Source of the DNA: Xiphophorus maculatus
Lineage: Eukaryota; Chordata; Actinopteri; Cyprinodontiformes; Poeciliidae
DNA: 64,000 bases
Direction: 5' to 3'
Assembly (NCBI RefSeq): GCF_002775205.1
Contig: NC_036459.1
Coordinates: forward strand, 6,455,466-6,519,465
Both the position numbers and the translations under genes were made by a program. Below are positions 1-12,306 of the stretch, in pieces; within the stretch, counting starts at the first letter, position 1, and every line of letters starts with the position of its first letter. Under the pieces are notes generated by a model. The model was not told the origin of the DNA. It made no database searches and saw nothing but the letters and a program-made list of their open reading frames with translations.

Positions 1-904
1 TTCATGTAACTGATCAGCCAAGGAAAGCATGAAATGACCTTCTGGTAAATTTCTCTACCGACACGTTGACGTAATAACCCACCGTGAACCAGAACCAGCA
101 GATAACACCGTCCTCTTCTTCTTGATTCTGCTTAATATCCAAATCCAAAAGATTTAAGATTACCAAGTTGCAATGCAGTCCTTTTAGTTTTTAACGCATG
201 TAAGGCACTTCGTCCCGTGTCTCTGGTTCAGGAGTGGAACATGTCACTTAATTGAGCTTAGTTTCACTATCAAAACCTTTTTTTTCCATTAAACTTTCCA
301 CTAAAATGCTTGAATACGGACTTTTATCAACACACAGCTTTTTACCAACAACCTTTTGGAGCTTTCCCTGCTAGTGGAGGAAAACTCTAACTGTGAAAAA
401 CCACAATGTTGGGGAATGCGTTTAGTGTAACCCATAATAATCAAAATTCATTTAAATCCCCATATGGTATGTTGTCTCTTTACCTCATGGAAAGCATTGA
501 CTTTTGATGTTGTTTAAACCAACTGGAATAAAGGTGATGTAATAATACGAGGGCAAATGAAAAACATGGAGAAAAAAACTGTGAACAAAAAAAGAAACAA
601 TGCCCCTCAGAAAAGCAGAACCAGGATAAATAAATGCCTTTTACATCAACAAAAAGTTATGAAACATAAAAAAAAGAAGTACAAAAGAACGGTGGATGCG
701 TTCACATCTTCTGCTGAAATTGAAATCCTTCCTGTAGGTCACATGGATGCGGGTGGGAGCACCTGCTCTCTTAACACAGCACTTTTTTATGTTAATGACC
801 CGTTCAAGCACTCCCCACCCCCCGGGCTTGCTTTCATAGTGCAACACCTTCAGCTGAGACAGTCTCTGCAGGGACACAGGTCACTGTAACTCTTCCTTCC
901 TCAG
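1..904. other. Upstream flank of sortilin gene
   Basis: AT-rich DNA with no coding exon that I can support. The open frame at 557-889 is lysine-rich low-complexity sequence and is not convincing. The end at 885-904 is a pyrimidine tract finishing in CAG, preceded by a branch-like ctgtaac, so it could be a splice acceptor. The sortilin leader might then have an upstream noncoding exon that I cannot locate. No TATA box or CpG-rich block is obvious just before the start codon. Confidence 0.4.
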
Positions 905-927
905 AGGTTTCCACTCTCTCTGCTGAA

Positions 928-3900
928 ATGATCTGGACCACTGTGCTCCTCGGTAGGCTGTGCGTCCTCCACATTGCCCTCCTTCTCTTAGCCGAGGGGA
1001 ACAGCAGCAGCAGCAGCAGCAGCAGCGGCGGTCCCTGGGGAAGGACGGTCACTTTCCGGCGGGACAAACAGGCCCCACGCCTCCAGAGGGACACCAGCAG
1101 CTCCACAGACTCTTCGAACCCTTCTCGAGATCCTAACTTCGCCTCCTGCCGGCTTCCCCTCACCCCGACCGAACACAAGATTCTGGATGATAACACACAG
1201 GAGGTGAGAGCATGAAGAGAGTCGCCTGTTAATAAATACTTAAGATTTATTTAAGCCTAGACATGCAGCACAAAAGAGAGGCTAATTAATGATTTTAAAA
1301 ATATATTGATGTTTCTTTTTTTAAATTAAATGTATTCATCAGGCGATGTAGACTTAACCAAAAGAAGCAGAGGAGCATGGAAGAAGTTTGCATCATTATT
1401 GATGTAAATGATATTTGAACATTTTTGTCCTCTTTTTCTCTTAGACAGGGTTTAATGGTGATGACGGCTCCCACGTGATTCTCACATGGGTGGGCGATGG
1501 TACAGGAGTGAGTGTCCCATTTGGTCTTCTTCAGGCTCGCATGCAGCTTTCCATTTTAAAGCATAAATGTCCGGTTTGTACGAAAGTAGAAGCTGGCTGT
1601 TATTAATCAAACAAATATTGAAATAATCCAACTAGATTTGTGTGGTTTGCTCTGTAGTCATGCACCAAAAAAAACACAATAAACAATTAGAAACATTTTT
1701 GAACACATACTAAAACATAATCCATAACAAAACAGAGAGATACATACATGTATAATGATTCATATTTGTAGTATCATCTAATAAATTGCTATTGTAATGT
1801 TTTTAACATTACTTGTGAAACATAAACTCAAATATCACACACATAATAGCAAAGTTTTGAACTAATCTGATGGCTTCATTGCCACTGTTTGAAGTGGACC
1901 TGTGTGCTGCTTTTTGTCTGAAACAAACTTTTCATGATTATTTGAATAAAGAAATCAATACAACTCATTTTTATTGTGAGAGTTTGAAGAAACACTCTCA
2001 TGAGTTTAGGGTTAATCTTAAGAATCGCCCCACTCACACAGTGTTTCTCCGTGTACCAGGTGATCCTGGTGCTGTCGACAATCAGCGCTCCGCTTGATTC
2101 TTACCTGGCGGGAGGCTCATCTCGACTTTACCGAAGGTGAGTCCAAGTTTAACCTGCACATTCCTTCTACTTATCACAGAGTTACAATAAATGTCCTTCT
2201 TATTCTCAACAGCACAGATTATGGCAAGTCCTTTCACGATATCTCCCACCGTATCAACCACACCTTCATCAAAGAGGAGCTTGGAATCAGTGTTGGACCA
2301 GGGAGCTCAGTGAGTTAACAGAATAGCCATCAGTTTGTTTGCGAAGTTTAAAGACAGTGTTGCTTAACGTGGGGATTTCTGTGTTGAACTAATAACCTCC
2401 TCCATCCTTCCGGTTGACACCATTCTAAGGATTGGGACATTGGGAACTCTGGGGAAACGCTGTGAGTTTCTAGAAGAAGTCGAACTGAAACAGAGCATTG
2501 CATGTGGTTGAGGATGTGCTGAAAAAAGTGTGAAGACACCTCCGTTGTTGTCAAAATCAACTCTACCAATGTCTTCTGTTTCCACACATCCAATCAGCGT
2601 GGCTGATTTTTTGTTTATTTTTTATTTTTTTGAGAAGCTGTAAAAAAATTTGATTAAAACCATAAAGTTAAATTTTGTTCTCAACTGACCAGAGTCCTTC
2701 GTCCAAATGATTACTTTGATGATGCTTTGAACAGTGGTTTTCTTCTAACCACTCCTCTCTGGAAACCAGATTTGTGGAGCAAAACGTTTCTGTACACTAC
2801 ATAATTATGCACAAAGTGTTGTTGATTCATTGAACAAAATTACCCCCAAAATAGTGTAGCATTATGTGTGTAATGTGGAAAAACTGTGAAAAGTTCAAGC
2901 TCTGTGAATAGTGTTTCTAGGCATTGTACGCATGATAACTGATACAGCTCATAACTGCTCTCCACCCATTTCCATTGCAGGTGATACTGACTGCAGACAC
3001 ACCCATTGTGGACAACCCTGGAGGGATCATCTTCACTTCTATGGATGCTGGAGCAACTTTCAAATCCACCCAGCTGCCCTTTCACCTGGATCAGTCCATT
3101 ACTTACCACTTCTTCAACCCCGACTACTTGGTGGCCCTTAGCATAGACGTGAGTCTTTTAAACCTTTCACTTCCCTGCTCATGTTTTTCCGTCTGTGGTT
3201 TCATACGCCTCGTTTAATACTGTCAGCTGACACTCTGTCAACATGTCGAGAAGACACCTTAAAGAAAAAGCAAACACTGCTCTGTTTCTTGACTTGCAGG
3301 ACGGTCTTTGGCTCTCGCTGGACTTTGGTGCTAGATGGACAAAAGTTCACGAGGGAGTGCATTCTTTCTCATGGTGAGGATAAACAGGAAACAGGGTTAG
3401 TCAGCGCAGATTAGAAGGCTGGGATTAAACATAATTACAAAGCATCTGGCTATTAGAGCATATTGCTTTGCAAGATGTCATACTCTACAGAAAAGGATAA
3501 CCCTCCAAAAAAAAAAAAAAAAAAAACATCCGTTACAAGAATCTTGTGACATTCTGTGTAACTTTGGTAACTTCCTGTTTCCATCAGGGGAGCAGGCACA
3601 AATCTGTTCTTCAGCTGCAGCCGTGTTGATGCAGGTAAGAAGCAAGAAAGTTTTAAAAGGGAAGTCACAAATCTTTACTTGAAATGCCTTTTGGTAGTTT
3701 TATGGAGCAATGTCGACAGATGAGGGTATTTCCAGTTCTGAAAGAGGCTCGGAGGCTTTTAGAAAAAAAACCAACAGATTTATCAATGCTCAGCAGAGTC
3801 AAATAATCTTTTTTAATGGTTGTTTCATGTCAGACAGTCTCTGTCCACATGAAACCCTGAAAATTAAACTATTTTAACCCAGATCTGTAGCTCAATAACT

Positions 3901-5566
3901 TCAAACAAATTCACCTGAACAAAGACATTGAACGTCATATTTTGTCAGTTTATTTCTTCCTGGGCACCAAGAGAAAGTTTCCAAGGGAGGCTGACATGAG
4001 CTCCACCGGCCTCGGGGTTTTCCAACTAAAACCAAAAGCATAAACACAATTTAAATGATTTTATTATACCTGGGTTATCTATAAATAGGTGGGAAAGCTG
4101 AGCTGGCAGTGTGTCAAAAACCCTATCGTTATACTAGTTAGATGTGTAACAAATCACCTTCTCACCAATCACAACAGCAGGGTAAACTACAACAACAAAT
4201 GTAATATATGTTAAAAAAAAATCACAACTTATTAGACATAATCACCTCAATTTAATGTAACTAGTCATTAAATTGTACCAATCGAGTTTTTACATAATGT
4301 GAAGGCTGACTAACTTACTAGGAAACAAAATCTAATTTTATTCTTTTATTAGTTGAAGCAGAAGAAAGAGGAGATTTAGTGTTGAAGAGGACGAGGGATT
4401 TGGGGAAGACCTTCACCATAATTCACGAGGACGTCTTCAGTTTTGGCTACATTGGAGCCTTTCTCTTCTTCTCTGTGATGGAGGACCCGGTAAGATGAAA
4501 GGACCCAACGTTGTCCTGTAGTGCTGTAGTGATTCGGCTGTCCTCCCTTGCTGTATGTCAGATAACACCGTGTTCGTTTCCCCAGAGGTCTCCTCGTGTC
4601 ATGTATTTTTCATCAGACCAAGGAGAGACCTTCAGTCAGGCGCTTCTGCCTTCTGCGTCAACAGAGCAGGTAAGAAAGGCTTGGATTTGTGGCGTGGGAT
4701 GTTCAGATCAGGAATTTTAGCTGCTGATCCAAATCTGTTTTCATTCCAGGATAGGTTTTTATCCACACATACTTGCATAAGCTTGTGCTGTTTTCAAGTG
4801 GGAGGCTAACATTAGCATGCTTACTGCATTTTGATAAGAGTCATCAATGATTCTCTTTATAACATTTCAATGTGGTTCAAGTTCATTGCGTATAGATAAA
4901 ACTTACACACTTATTCTTATATTTCCTTGAGATGATAATTACTGCTGCTGTATAAGTGGATGTATTGGAATAATTTGAATTGGGGAAGTTTTTGTGGATT
5001 TGTGTGTGGGGGTGGGGAGGGCAGGTTCATATTAAGCTGTTTAATGCATCTCTTAAATTCTATATATATTTTTTATTTCCTCTTTCACTTGAGTTGAACA
5101 CTTTCTTGATCACATACATCATAGTTTCAAAAACAAGAACTTTCAACCAGAAATACCACAGAAATCAGTGAAGATTTGAATCGATATCTTTTTTTTCCTG
5201 AAAGAGATATCAATTCATCTTTCTGCTTACTTTGGTGAAAACGGTGATTAAAAAAAACTGTCCTTCCAAAACAGCTTCAGATATTTGTCTTGTAAAAGTG
5301 CGTTCTAAGATTTCCAGATGCTGTGGTTCATTAGACGATGATTTACAGAAGCTGGTTTTAGGTAAAACTGGAAAGGCAACCTCTCCCTATTCCAACACTC
5401 CCTGAATGCACACCTGCCCCAATGAAACTCCTACCCGCACGTTGTGTTGACACCGCAAACACAGACGTTGGCACACGATGATTAGACTCTGTTTATAAAG
5501 AAGATTAAAGTAGTCATCAAAATGAAAAAAAAAGTTGCAGTTCTACATTTTTTCGCCCTCATACTG

Positions 5567-5597
<31 letters not shown>

Positions 5598-8500
5598 GTG
5601 CGTGTGTTTGCAGTTTTACTCCATCCTGGACGGAGACGAGGACATGCTCTTCATGCATGTGGACAACCCAGGAGGTATCACACAAAAACACGGGCCTGTG
5701 TTAATCTCTTCCTCTGAGACAGAACGCAGGCCCAGAAAAGCTAAAACGTGCCCGACTCATTCGCATTTGAAAATATATCTAAGCCACGTGACAGTTCATA
5801 TCTTTTTTGGCTGCTTTTGTTTTTTGTGATGGAAAACATTGACAAGAAAGACTGAACTGGTTTCACTGGTTCTGTGACGCTGACAAGACATCCACGTCAT
5901 TTGATAATTCGCCCAACTCCAGTTTCTAATTATTCCTCTCCTCTCCTTTCCTGTTGCCTTGTTTCCTTCCTTTGCTCTACACTTGTCTCACTAATTAAAG
6001 CTTTTGTAATTGTTTTCATATCAAGCCTACATCTGCTCCAGTTGGTGCTCTAAAATCAGCTCAGTGGGACTTTTGAACTGCAGAGATAAATAAGGGAGGC
6101 ATGTGGGCAGCAGGGGGCCTTATCTCTTGTTGGCTGCAAGGAAGCAGAATTAGGTTGCGCTGCAAAAACTGGTAATCTTGCCTGTGGATCAGGGTGTTTC
6201 ACAAGCAAGACAAGTACACACACTTCGTGACATCCCTCACACCTCTCAACCATCGTTGTCCTTCAAGCTTTTAGCCGACACGTGTATTTAAGATTCACAC
6301 TCATAACACAGGCTTAATGACTTTCGGCCGCCTGGGGTTATCCTTTGTGTCGGTGTGTTAAAACCTGTACAGGTTTTCTGTACTAAATGTCACACCTAAC
6401 GTGTTAACAAAAGATATACAACATTATCAAACCGTGGCCCCCACTTGACATTCCTGTTACAGCGTCATGTTGTTTGTTTTCATCTCAGACACCTTCTTTG
6501 GAACTATGTACACGTCAGATGACCGTGGAATATTGTTCTCCAAGTCGCTGGAACGACATCTCTTTGATGGACACAGGAAGAGCGATTTCACCAACATCAC
6601 CTCACTGAGGGGAGTTTATCTAACTAATAAACTAGATATCGGTAAGTTTCTCTATCAAGCTCTTCTCTTCTACAGCCTGTTGATGCACAGGAATACCCAA
6701 AGTCAATTAAAAAAACATAAGCACACCTTCTTGCAGGCTGAAAGTTTAGGTTAAATAGTTAAAAATATAACTTGGTGCTCATTTGATTCTAAATTTAGAT
6801 ATGGAAGGTATCATTTCCATACATGATACCATAAAGGATCATTTCGCTTAAGTTAATAGTGGTTTATAGGCATTTGTTAATGCACAGGCCAGTAAATGTT
6901 CTGACAGAGCACTTCAATCATGTAGATTTGAAGACTTTGACTAGATCTGTGATTCTCAAACTTTTCATAGCAAGTACTACAGCCAGGGCTTGATTTAGGA
7001 AAATGTAGAGCTCTGGACTAGAGTGACTTTTGGAGGTCCACTCAGACAGGTTTCCTTTATGCATGCAAATTATAATCTATTTATTCTAAGACACACATTA
7101 AGGCCAAAAGGCTTTGTCCAGATGAAAATAGTCTTCAATAAACCCAACCCACATAACCAAAAATGTTACAAAGCATATGCCAGGCCCTTATGTGGCAATG
7201 TAGCACAGCCACTGAAGCCACAAACAAACATTGTGCAGTAGAGAATGTGCTTGTTATAGTGCATTCTCTTTGCCCACAAGGTTTGAGTTCCCAGTCAGTA
7301 ATACATCAAGAACGTATGTATGGAGAACAGACAGTGGATCTTGTCAGCTGCTGAATATCTGTCATACTTCAAAGTCATAGTTGCCTGGATTATCATCAGC
7401 AGTCCTTTTTTCAACTTTCACTGAAAATGTTCCCCGAAAAACCTGATAAGGTGTCGAGCCTTTAAGCCTTTGATCACCGAGTAGCGAACTACTGTATGCT
7501 GTCTGCAGACCGTACCTGCTCTTTATAGACCCTTTATTTTGAACACACAGAGGGGATCAAGGCTTGCTTCATGTCTGCAAGTTACCATGGTTCTGTGGCC
7601 GCAAAACAAGACCAGACCCTAGCCCATCTGTCACCAGCTGGTTTAAGATCTTTGTGCTGATGTGTAGGCTTTATTGCTTTAATCAAACTCAAACTGTCAA
7701 ACATCTGAAATTAATTTTTTATTTAAAGGCCCTTTAAATAAGGGCCTTTAGATGTCATGTGGCTTGTTCCAGATGCCATGTGGCTTGCTTAGAGACAGAT
7801 TTGCAAACTGAAGCCGTTGTGTTTTCATCCCTTTTCTCATAGCAACCTTGCAGGCCATGCTGCTTTCTCTTCTTCTAATTGCACCCTAATGAGCGTTAGC
7901 AGTTCACAAGTTGTCTGGAGCCGTTTAAAGTTGTTGGGGGGGGGGGTTTAGGAGCTTCCCTGCGTAGTGCACCTGGTAAGGATGCTGGGCATTCACTGCT
8001 GGAAAAACCTGGCGGTTGGCAAGACTGTTATTCACTTGTGAATAACCTTTTTGCAAATAACTTGGAAAAACACTTCCAGATTGTTGGACAGCAGCACTTC
8101 TGTAAGATCATTTCTAATTCTTCACCAAAATTCACCACAGAAGACGATTCACAAAACTCCTGATTTTCTGGAGCTTCTCACGCTTCCCAAAGATAATTTA
8201 ATCAATACAACTGAGCAGAAACATTTGGCTGATAGTGACCCTCACATTACCTTGAAGTGCTTTTGTTGTTGTTATCTTATAAACAGTGACATAGTAAGGT
8301 AGATTAAGGTCTGAAATTGTATCAAAATGGAATGATATAACTAAAATCCCCTACATTTTAGCTACTTCTATCAAGTAAAATCAATATTTTTGGTTATTCA
8401 AAGTTACCCCTGTTATAGATATACATTATTTAAAGGGTTTTTCTTAAGAAATGGAAACAAATACACCAAAGACTCCATGCATCCTAAGCTTTTAGGCATA

Positions 8501-11500
8501 GAAATACAATCTTAACCCCTAAATGAACAAAACTCCACCTGTGTTTTGCAAAGTTTTGGACTGGGTAATATTTTTGCTCTTCTGCCACCATATCTTCCTA
8601 AATACTCAATTGCATTTTAAAGCGGCTTGTCACCTTTTCATTTCTGTGCTCCCGTATTTAAACTATGAGTATTTACCTTGAACTGACATTAGATGAAATT
8701 AAAAACCAAACCTGACCTGAGAACTTTGTTCTGTTGCAGATGGTCGAATAAGATCTGTCATTTCCTTCAACAGAGGAGGAACATGGAGGCAACTGAAGAA
8801 ACCCCAGAATGTGAACTGCGCAGACAATGTTAAGCGTGTATGTGAAGAAACATGTGGAAAAGGGGCTTTATTTCTTAGACTTCAGTTTCTAACTCTGGTT
8901 TTGTTGTCTATTTTTAACAGTGTAACCTTCACATTCATGGAGAACACAGTCGTAAAAACCGAATAGTTCCAATGCTTGCTCTGTCTGAGCCAACTGCCAT
9001 TGGTCTCGTCATTGCTCACGGTAATTTGACGCCCTTTGTGTTGATTATGATTAGAATCTAATGTTATCTTAGATTATATTATCTTTTTCTCCATCAGGCT
9101 CTGTGGGTGATTCTCTATCATCATCTCAGCACCCAGATGTGTTTGTTTCCTCGGATGGGGGGTATAACTGGATAGGGACCCTTAAGGGCCCTCACCACTA
9201 CAGCATACTAGACTCTGGGGGTCTCATAGTGGCTGTGGAGGTTCACCGTGAAGGACAAGTCAAGACCATCAAGTAATTAAAGAAATTACCAGCAGCTTAG
9301 GTTTTGGTTAAGATTGAAAAATAACACTAGCCAAAAAATAAATAAGCTGTGGTTTTTCAACTGTTTTAGGGTCATTTTGATGAGCTGAATCCAAAAATCG
9401 TGTTGGTTTTGCTCAATCAGGTCAACTTTGTGAGCTATGGATGCAACATGAGCATCAAAATGCATTACTTGTTCTCACATATGGATTGGTTTCCTGAGAA
9501 TCTGGGCTCAATGAGTGATGAGCAGGAGGAGAGACTCCATCAGGACAGAAAAGATAGAGAATTTTGCACAATGAAGACGTAATGTTCAATTTACATGCAC
9601 TTACCCTTATGAGTGTTTATTATTCAATTTACATAAAACCAAGTTTGTAACATCTAAGTAATACACTCTGTTAGAAAACAAGTTTTTTTTCTCCTAAAAC
9701 TTTTTTGGAGGAGAAATATTAATGGAAATTAATTGATAAAGTCACAAAAATGTCATCAATTTAGTCAGAAGATCGGATTTCTCTGAATCAAATTAGAATA
9801 AAAACCTGACCTGACTGAGAAAAACGGGTGTCATTTTTGGATTCAGCGGTGCAAAATAGTCCTAATTCAGTTGAAAACACACAGACAGCTTCCAAAAAAT
9901 ATCTTTTTGTAGCTCAGTGTATCGAGTGCTTAAACTGTGCCAATGGCATTTCCCATCAGATTCTCCACTGACGAAGGCCAGTGCTGGAAGTCGTATAACT
10001 TCACTGAGCAGCCCTTCTTCTTCGCAGGCCTGGCCTCTGAGCCAGGCACCAAGGCCATGAATGTCAGCGTGTGGGGCTTCAGGCCAGAGGAAGACGGTCA
10101 GCCGATGTGGGTGGCTGTCACTATCGACTTCCAGAGCCTCATTACCAGAGAATGTAAGTCAAGAATGACGAAAAATGGGGAACTCCCCTAGGATCACAGA
10201 CAGTAAGTTTGCTCTTTTCCAAATCTCATGCTGAGTATTTGTAGGACATGCTGCCACATAGTGGTGAGTGTAGCAATTGTTTTATTTTATTTTTTTAACT
10301 GTAAAGAGAGTTTTTGAACTCATTACTGTACAAAGATAATTTTAGAAAATGTACCAAAAAGTCAATGTTATACAAGAACAATGTCCAGGTTAAGGTTCAC
10401 AGTTCAGCTACGCCTCAACTGTTTTTAAAATGAGCTTAAAAATAAAATTACTAGTGTACTCTTATGATGATCTAACAGAAAAGTCCAGAGCATCACAGAT
10501 CCTCTATTGTACTAAACATTGAACGCAAGGCATTTTTCTACAAATTCATCTTTTTGTTTTTTACGCTAAACCCTCTCATAGCAAAGGATCACTGCAAGTG
10601 ATAGTTACACAGGTATTGACTTTGATTTGATCTATTAATAGGTAATAAGAAGGACTATGAAGAGTGGCTGGCTCATTCTACAGACAAAAGGAACTCAGAG
10701 AGAAATGGTTGTGTCCTTGGTATGAAGGAAACCTACAGGAGGCTGAAGAAGCAGTCTGTGTGCAGAAATGGGCGAAACTTTGTGGTCACCAAGAAGCAAA
10801 TCCCATGTCCATGCACCAGAGAGGACTACTTATGGTATGTCAATTTGTTTGTTATCGCTTAAATTATAGACATTTCATACTCAACAAGTGGTTAAGTGCA
10901 TAAATTAGCTTCACCAAAAACGACATCTCAGTCCAGGTTTGTATAAGGGAGGGTTGTGTTGTGCTGCTGGCATTTTTGTCAACATCTTATTGTCTTTGAA
11001 AACAGTGACTATGGCTACTATCGTCACGTGAACACCTCGGAGTGTGTGAGACAGCCAAATACTCCAAACAAAACCTTTGAGATGTGTCTGAATGGAGAGG
11101 AGGATGAGCTTCTGACTGCTGGGTAATAATCAAAGCTATTTAAATGAAAGGTTATGTCTTTTCATGCATGACTAGGTCTAACTATAGAAATATTTATACC
11201 CTAATCAAGAAATTGTGACTACTCTTGAAAAGTGATGATAAGCAATGCTCTCAGTTATTTTGGGGCATAAGTCTCAGTTTCTAGACTTGTGAAGTTGGTC
11301 GAGAGACTAAAAACTGAGACAAGCTGCAGCAAAGGGTGGTTTTAAATACTAAAAAATATTGGCTCAGTGGGGCGTTTTCAAATGCATGCCACACCATTCA
11401 CATTTTCGTGAAACGTTTACACAGAAAATATAGCACAGCTCAAAAGCGTGTATTATTTTCTTACAATTTCACAATTAACAGCTTCTTTGTTTTGGTCTAT

Positions 11501-11763
11501 CACGTAAAATCTTAATAAATGTGACAAAGCAAGGACACCGTCTTCTCACAATGTTTGCAGGTACCGAAAAGTCCCAAGTGACAAGTGTCAGGGTGGGTTC
11601 ACTCCTCAGGGTGTGGTGCAGACAATCATCCGACCATGCGGGGTTAAGCCCAGCCCTGACCCTTCAGCTAAGTCCACATCAGTTGGACACTTTGACACAC
11701 CAGTAAGAACAGTTTTAGTGTTAAAATGTTTGTTTGTACTCTGTTCTTACTGATTAGAGTTCT

Positions 11764-11858
<95 letters not shown>

Positions 11859-12306
11859 TTTTTTTTTTTTGTTTCCAGAAAGAAAGGCTTGTCCTGATCC
11901 TGGTGTCTGTAGGAGCAGCAGTTATTGTTCTAGTGGCTGTCGTCTCTGCAGTTCTTGTTGTCAAGAGAGGTGTTTATAGGACCAGGTGAGTTAGACATAC
12001 ACACTCCCAGCATGCAGCTTTTACCCCTTGAGTGTAAGCAGATGACTGTGGTTTCTGCAGGATGCCAGCGTATCGTTTCTCTAACCTTCGCATGCAGGAT
12101 GATAATAATGACATCACAGCAGAGCTCGGGAGTGCTGCCAGCAGCAACGGTACGGCTTGCCAGCACGACTCCGATGTGGTACGAGTACTTCAGGATAGTT
12201 TTGGGACTTTTTCTCAAATTTTTAGAGGTTTGTGAATCAAAAATGTCATTTTCACTTATTTACTAATACGCTTACGCTTTTGTTTTGTCAGGATCTTCTC
12301 GAATGA
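928..12306 (+). CDS. sort1: Sortilin (VPS10-domain sorting receptor), 21 coding exons, 831 aa
   Basis: Type I receptor that sorts cargo between trans-Golgi, endosome and surface. Exons: 928-1203, 1445-1507, 2060-2136, 2213-2309, 2981-3148, 3300-3373, 3588-3634, 4353-4489, 4586-4669, 5614-5674, 6489-6641, 8740-8837, 8921-9020, 9098-9272, 9960-10153, 10642-10834, 11006-11122, 11561-11702, 11879-11985, 12061-12178, 12292-12306. Phases join without a break to 831 codons, the human length. Residues 1-23 are a signal peptide. The propeptide is divergent, with an 8-Ser run (26-33) and a weak furin-type RLQR (51-54). The VPS10 beta-propeller follows, with Asp-box repeats such as [22 protein letters not shown] and STDEGQCW. 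The Cys-rich 10CC module spans about 590-750, one transmembrane helix about 756-780, and a 50-residue tail ends in DVDLLE. Its VPS10 region resembles sortilin far more than SorL1 or SorCS, and it lacks their extra domains. Teleosts carry duplicate sort1 genes; I cannot tell a from b. Confidence 0.95.
1003..1026 (+). repeat. (AGC)8 trinucleotide run inside sortilin exon 1
   Basis: Eight AGC codons encode Ser26-Ser33 directly after the predicted signal peptide, followed by two glycines. The run is pure, so its length may vary between individuals. It lies in the propeptide, which is poorly conserved, so length change is probably tolerated. Confidence 0.9.
2395..2785 (-). mobile_element. Decayed Tc1-like transposon piece in sortilin intron 4
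   Basis: The part at 2677-2785 resembles the antisense strand of fish Tc1 transposases: a block like ctgaccagagtcc, then gtggttttcttctaaccactc, then ccagatttgtggag. The reading frame is destroyed. The adjoining 2395-2600 also looks repeat-derived, but I cannot name a family. It lies inside the intron spanning 2310-2980. Confidence 0.5.
5567..5592 (+). repeat. (TC)13 microsatellite in the exon 10 polypyrimidine region
   Basis: Thirteen TC units end about 20 bases before the acceptor of sortilin exon 10 (exon starts at 5614). The run probably forms part of the polypyrimidine tract. Confidence 0.85.
6642..8739 (+). other. Largest sortilin intron (intron 11), with repeat-like content
   Basis: Clean donor (gtaagt) at 6642 and acceptor (ttgcag) ending at 8739. 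Around 6950-7000 there is text like the ends of fish hAT-type non-autonomous elements (a 'tctcaaacttttc...agtac' pattern), but boundaries and duplications are not clear. Runs of G (7938-7947) and a small palindrome (7724-7750) are present. I see no additional exon. Confidence 0.4.
7724..7791. repeat. Small palindrome plus 20-bp tandem duplication
   Basis: TAAAGGCCC (7724-7732) pairs with GGGCCTTTA (7742-7750) across a 9-base loop. It is followed by two near-identical copies of a 20-base unit beginning gatgtcatgtgg (7751-7770 and 7772-7791, two differences). The duplication probably arose by local slippage; no function is evident. Confidence 0.6.
11360..11545. mobile_element. Tc1-like terminal segment ending just before a splice acceptor
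   Basis: The text resembles one terminal part of an abundant fish Tc1-like family: atgcatgccacacc, then cacaattaacagc, then ttggtctatcacgtaaaatcttaataaa. It fills much of sortilin intron 17 (11123-11560) and comes within about 20 bases of the exon 18 acceptor. No opposite terminus is visible, so it is a truncated relic. Confidence 0.6.
11766..11853. repeat. (TA)44 microsatellite in sortilin intron 18
   Basis: Perfect TA dinucleotides for 88 bases, followed by a poly-T run and the acceptor gtttccag ending at 11878. The next exon encodes the transmembrane helix. Such arrays are highly length-variable and prone to cruciform extrusion. Confidence 0.97.

Noticed and set aside
557..889. 110-codon frame upstream of sortilin
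   Set aside because: Lys/Asn-rich from A-runs; no domain and no continuity into exon 1.
11668..11964. Tyr-Ile repeat protein on the minus strand
   Set aside because: Pure translation of the (TA)44 microsatellite.
928..12306. SorCS or SorL1 identity for the VPS10 gene
   Set aside because: No PKD/leucine-rich domain, no LDL-receptor or fibronectin repeats; the 831-residue length and DLLE tail fit sortilin.
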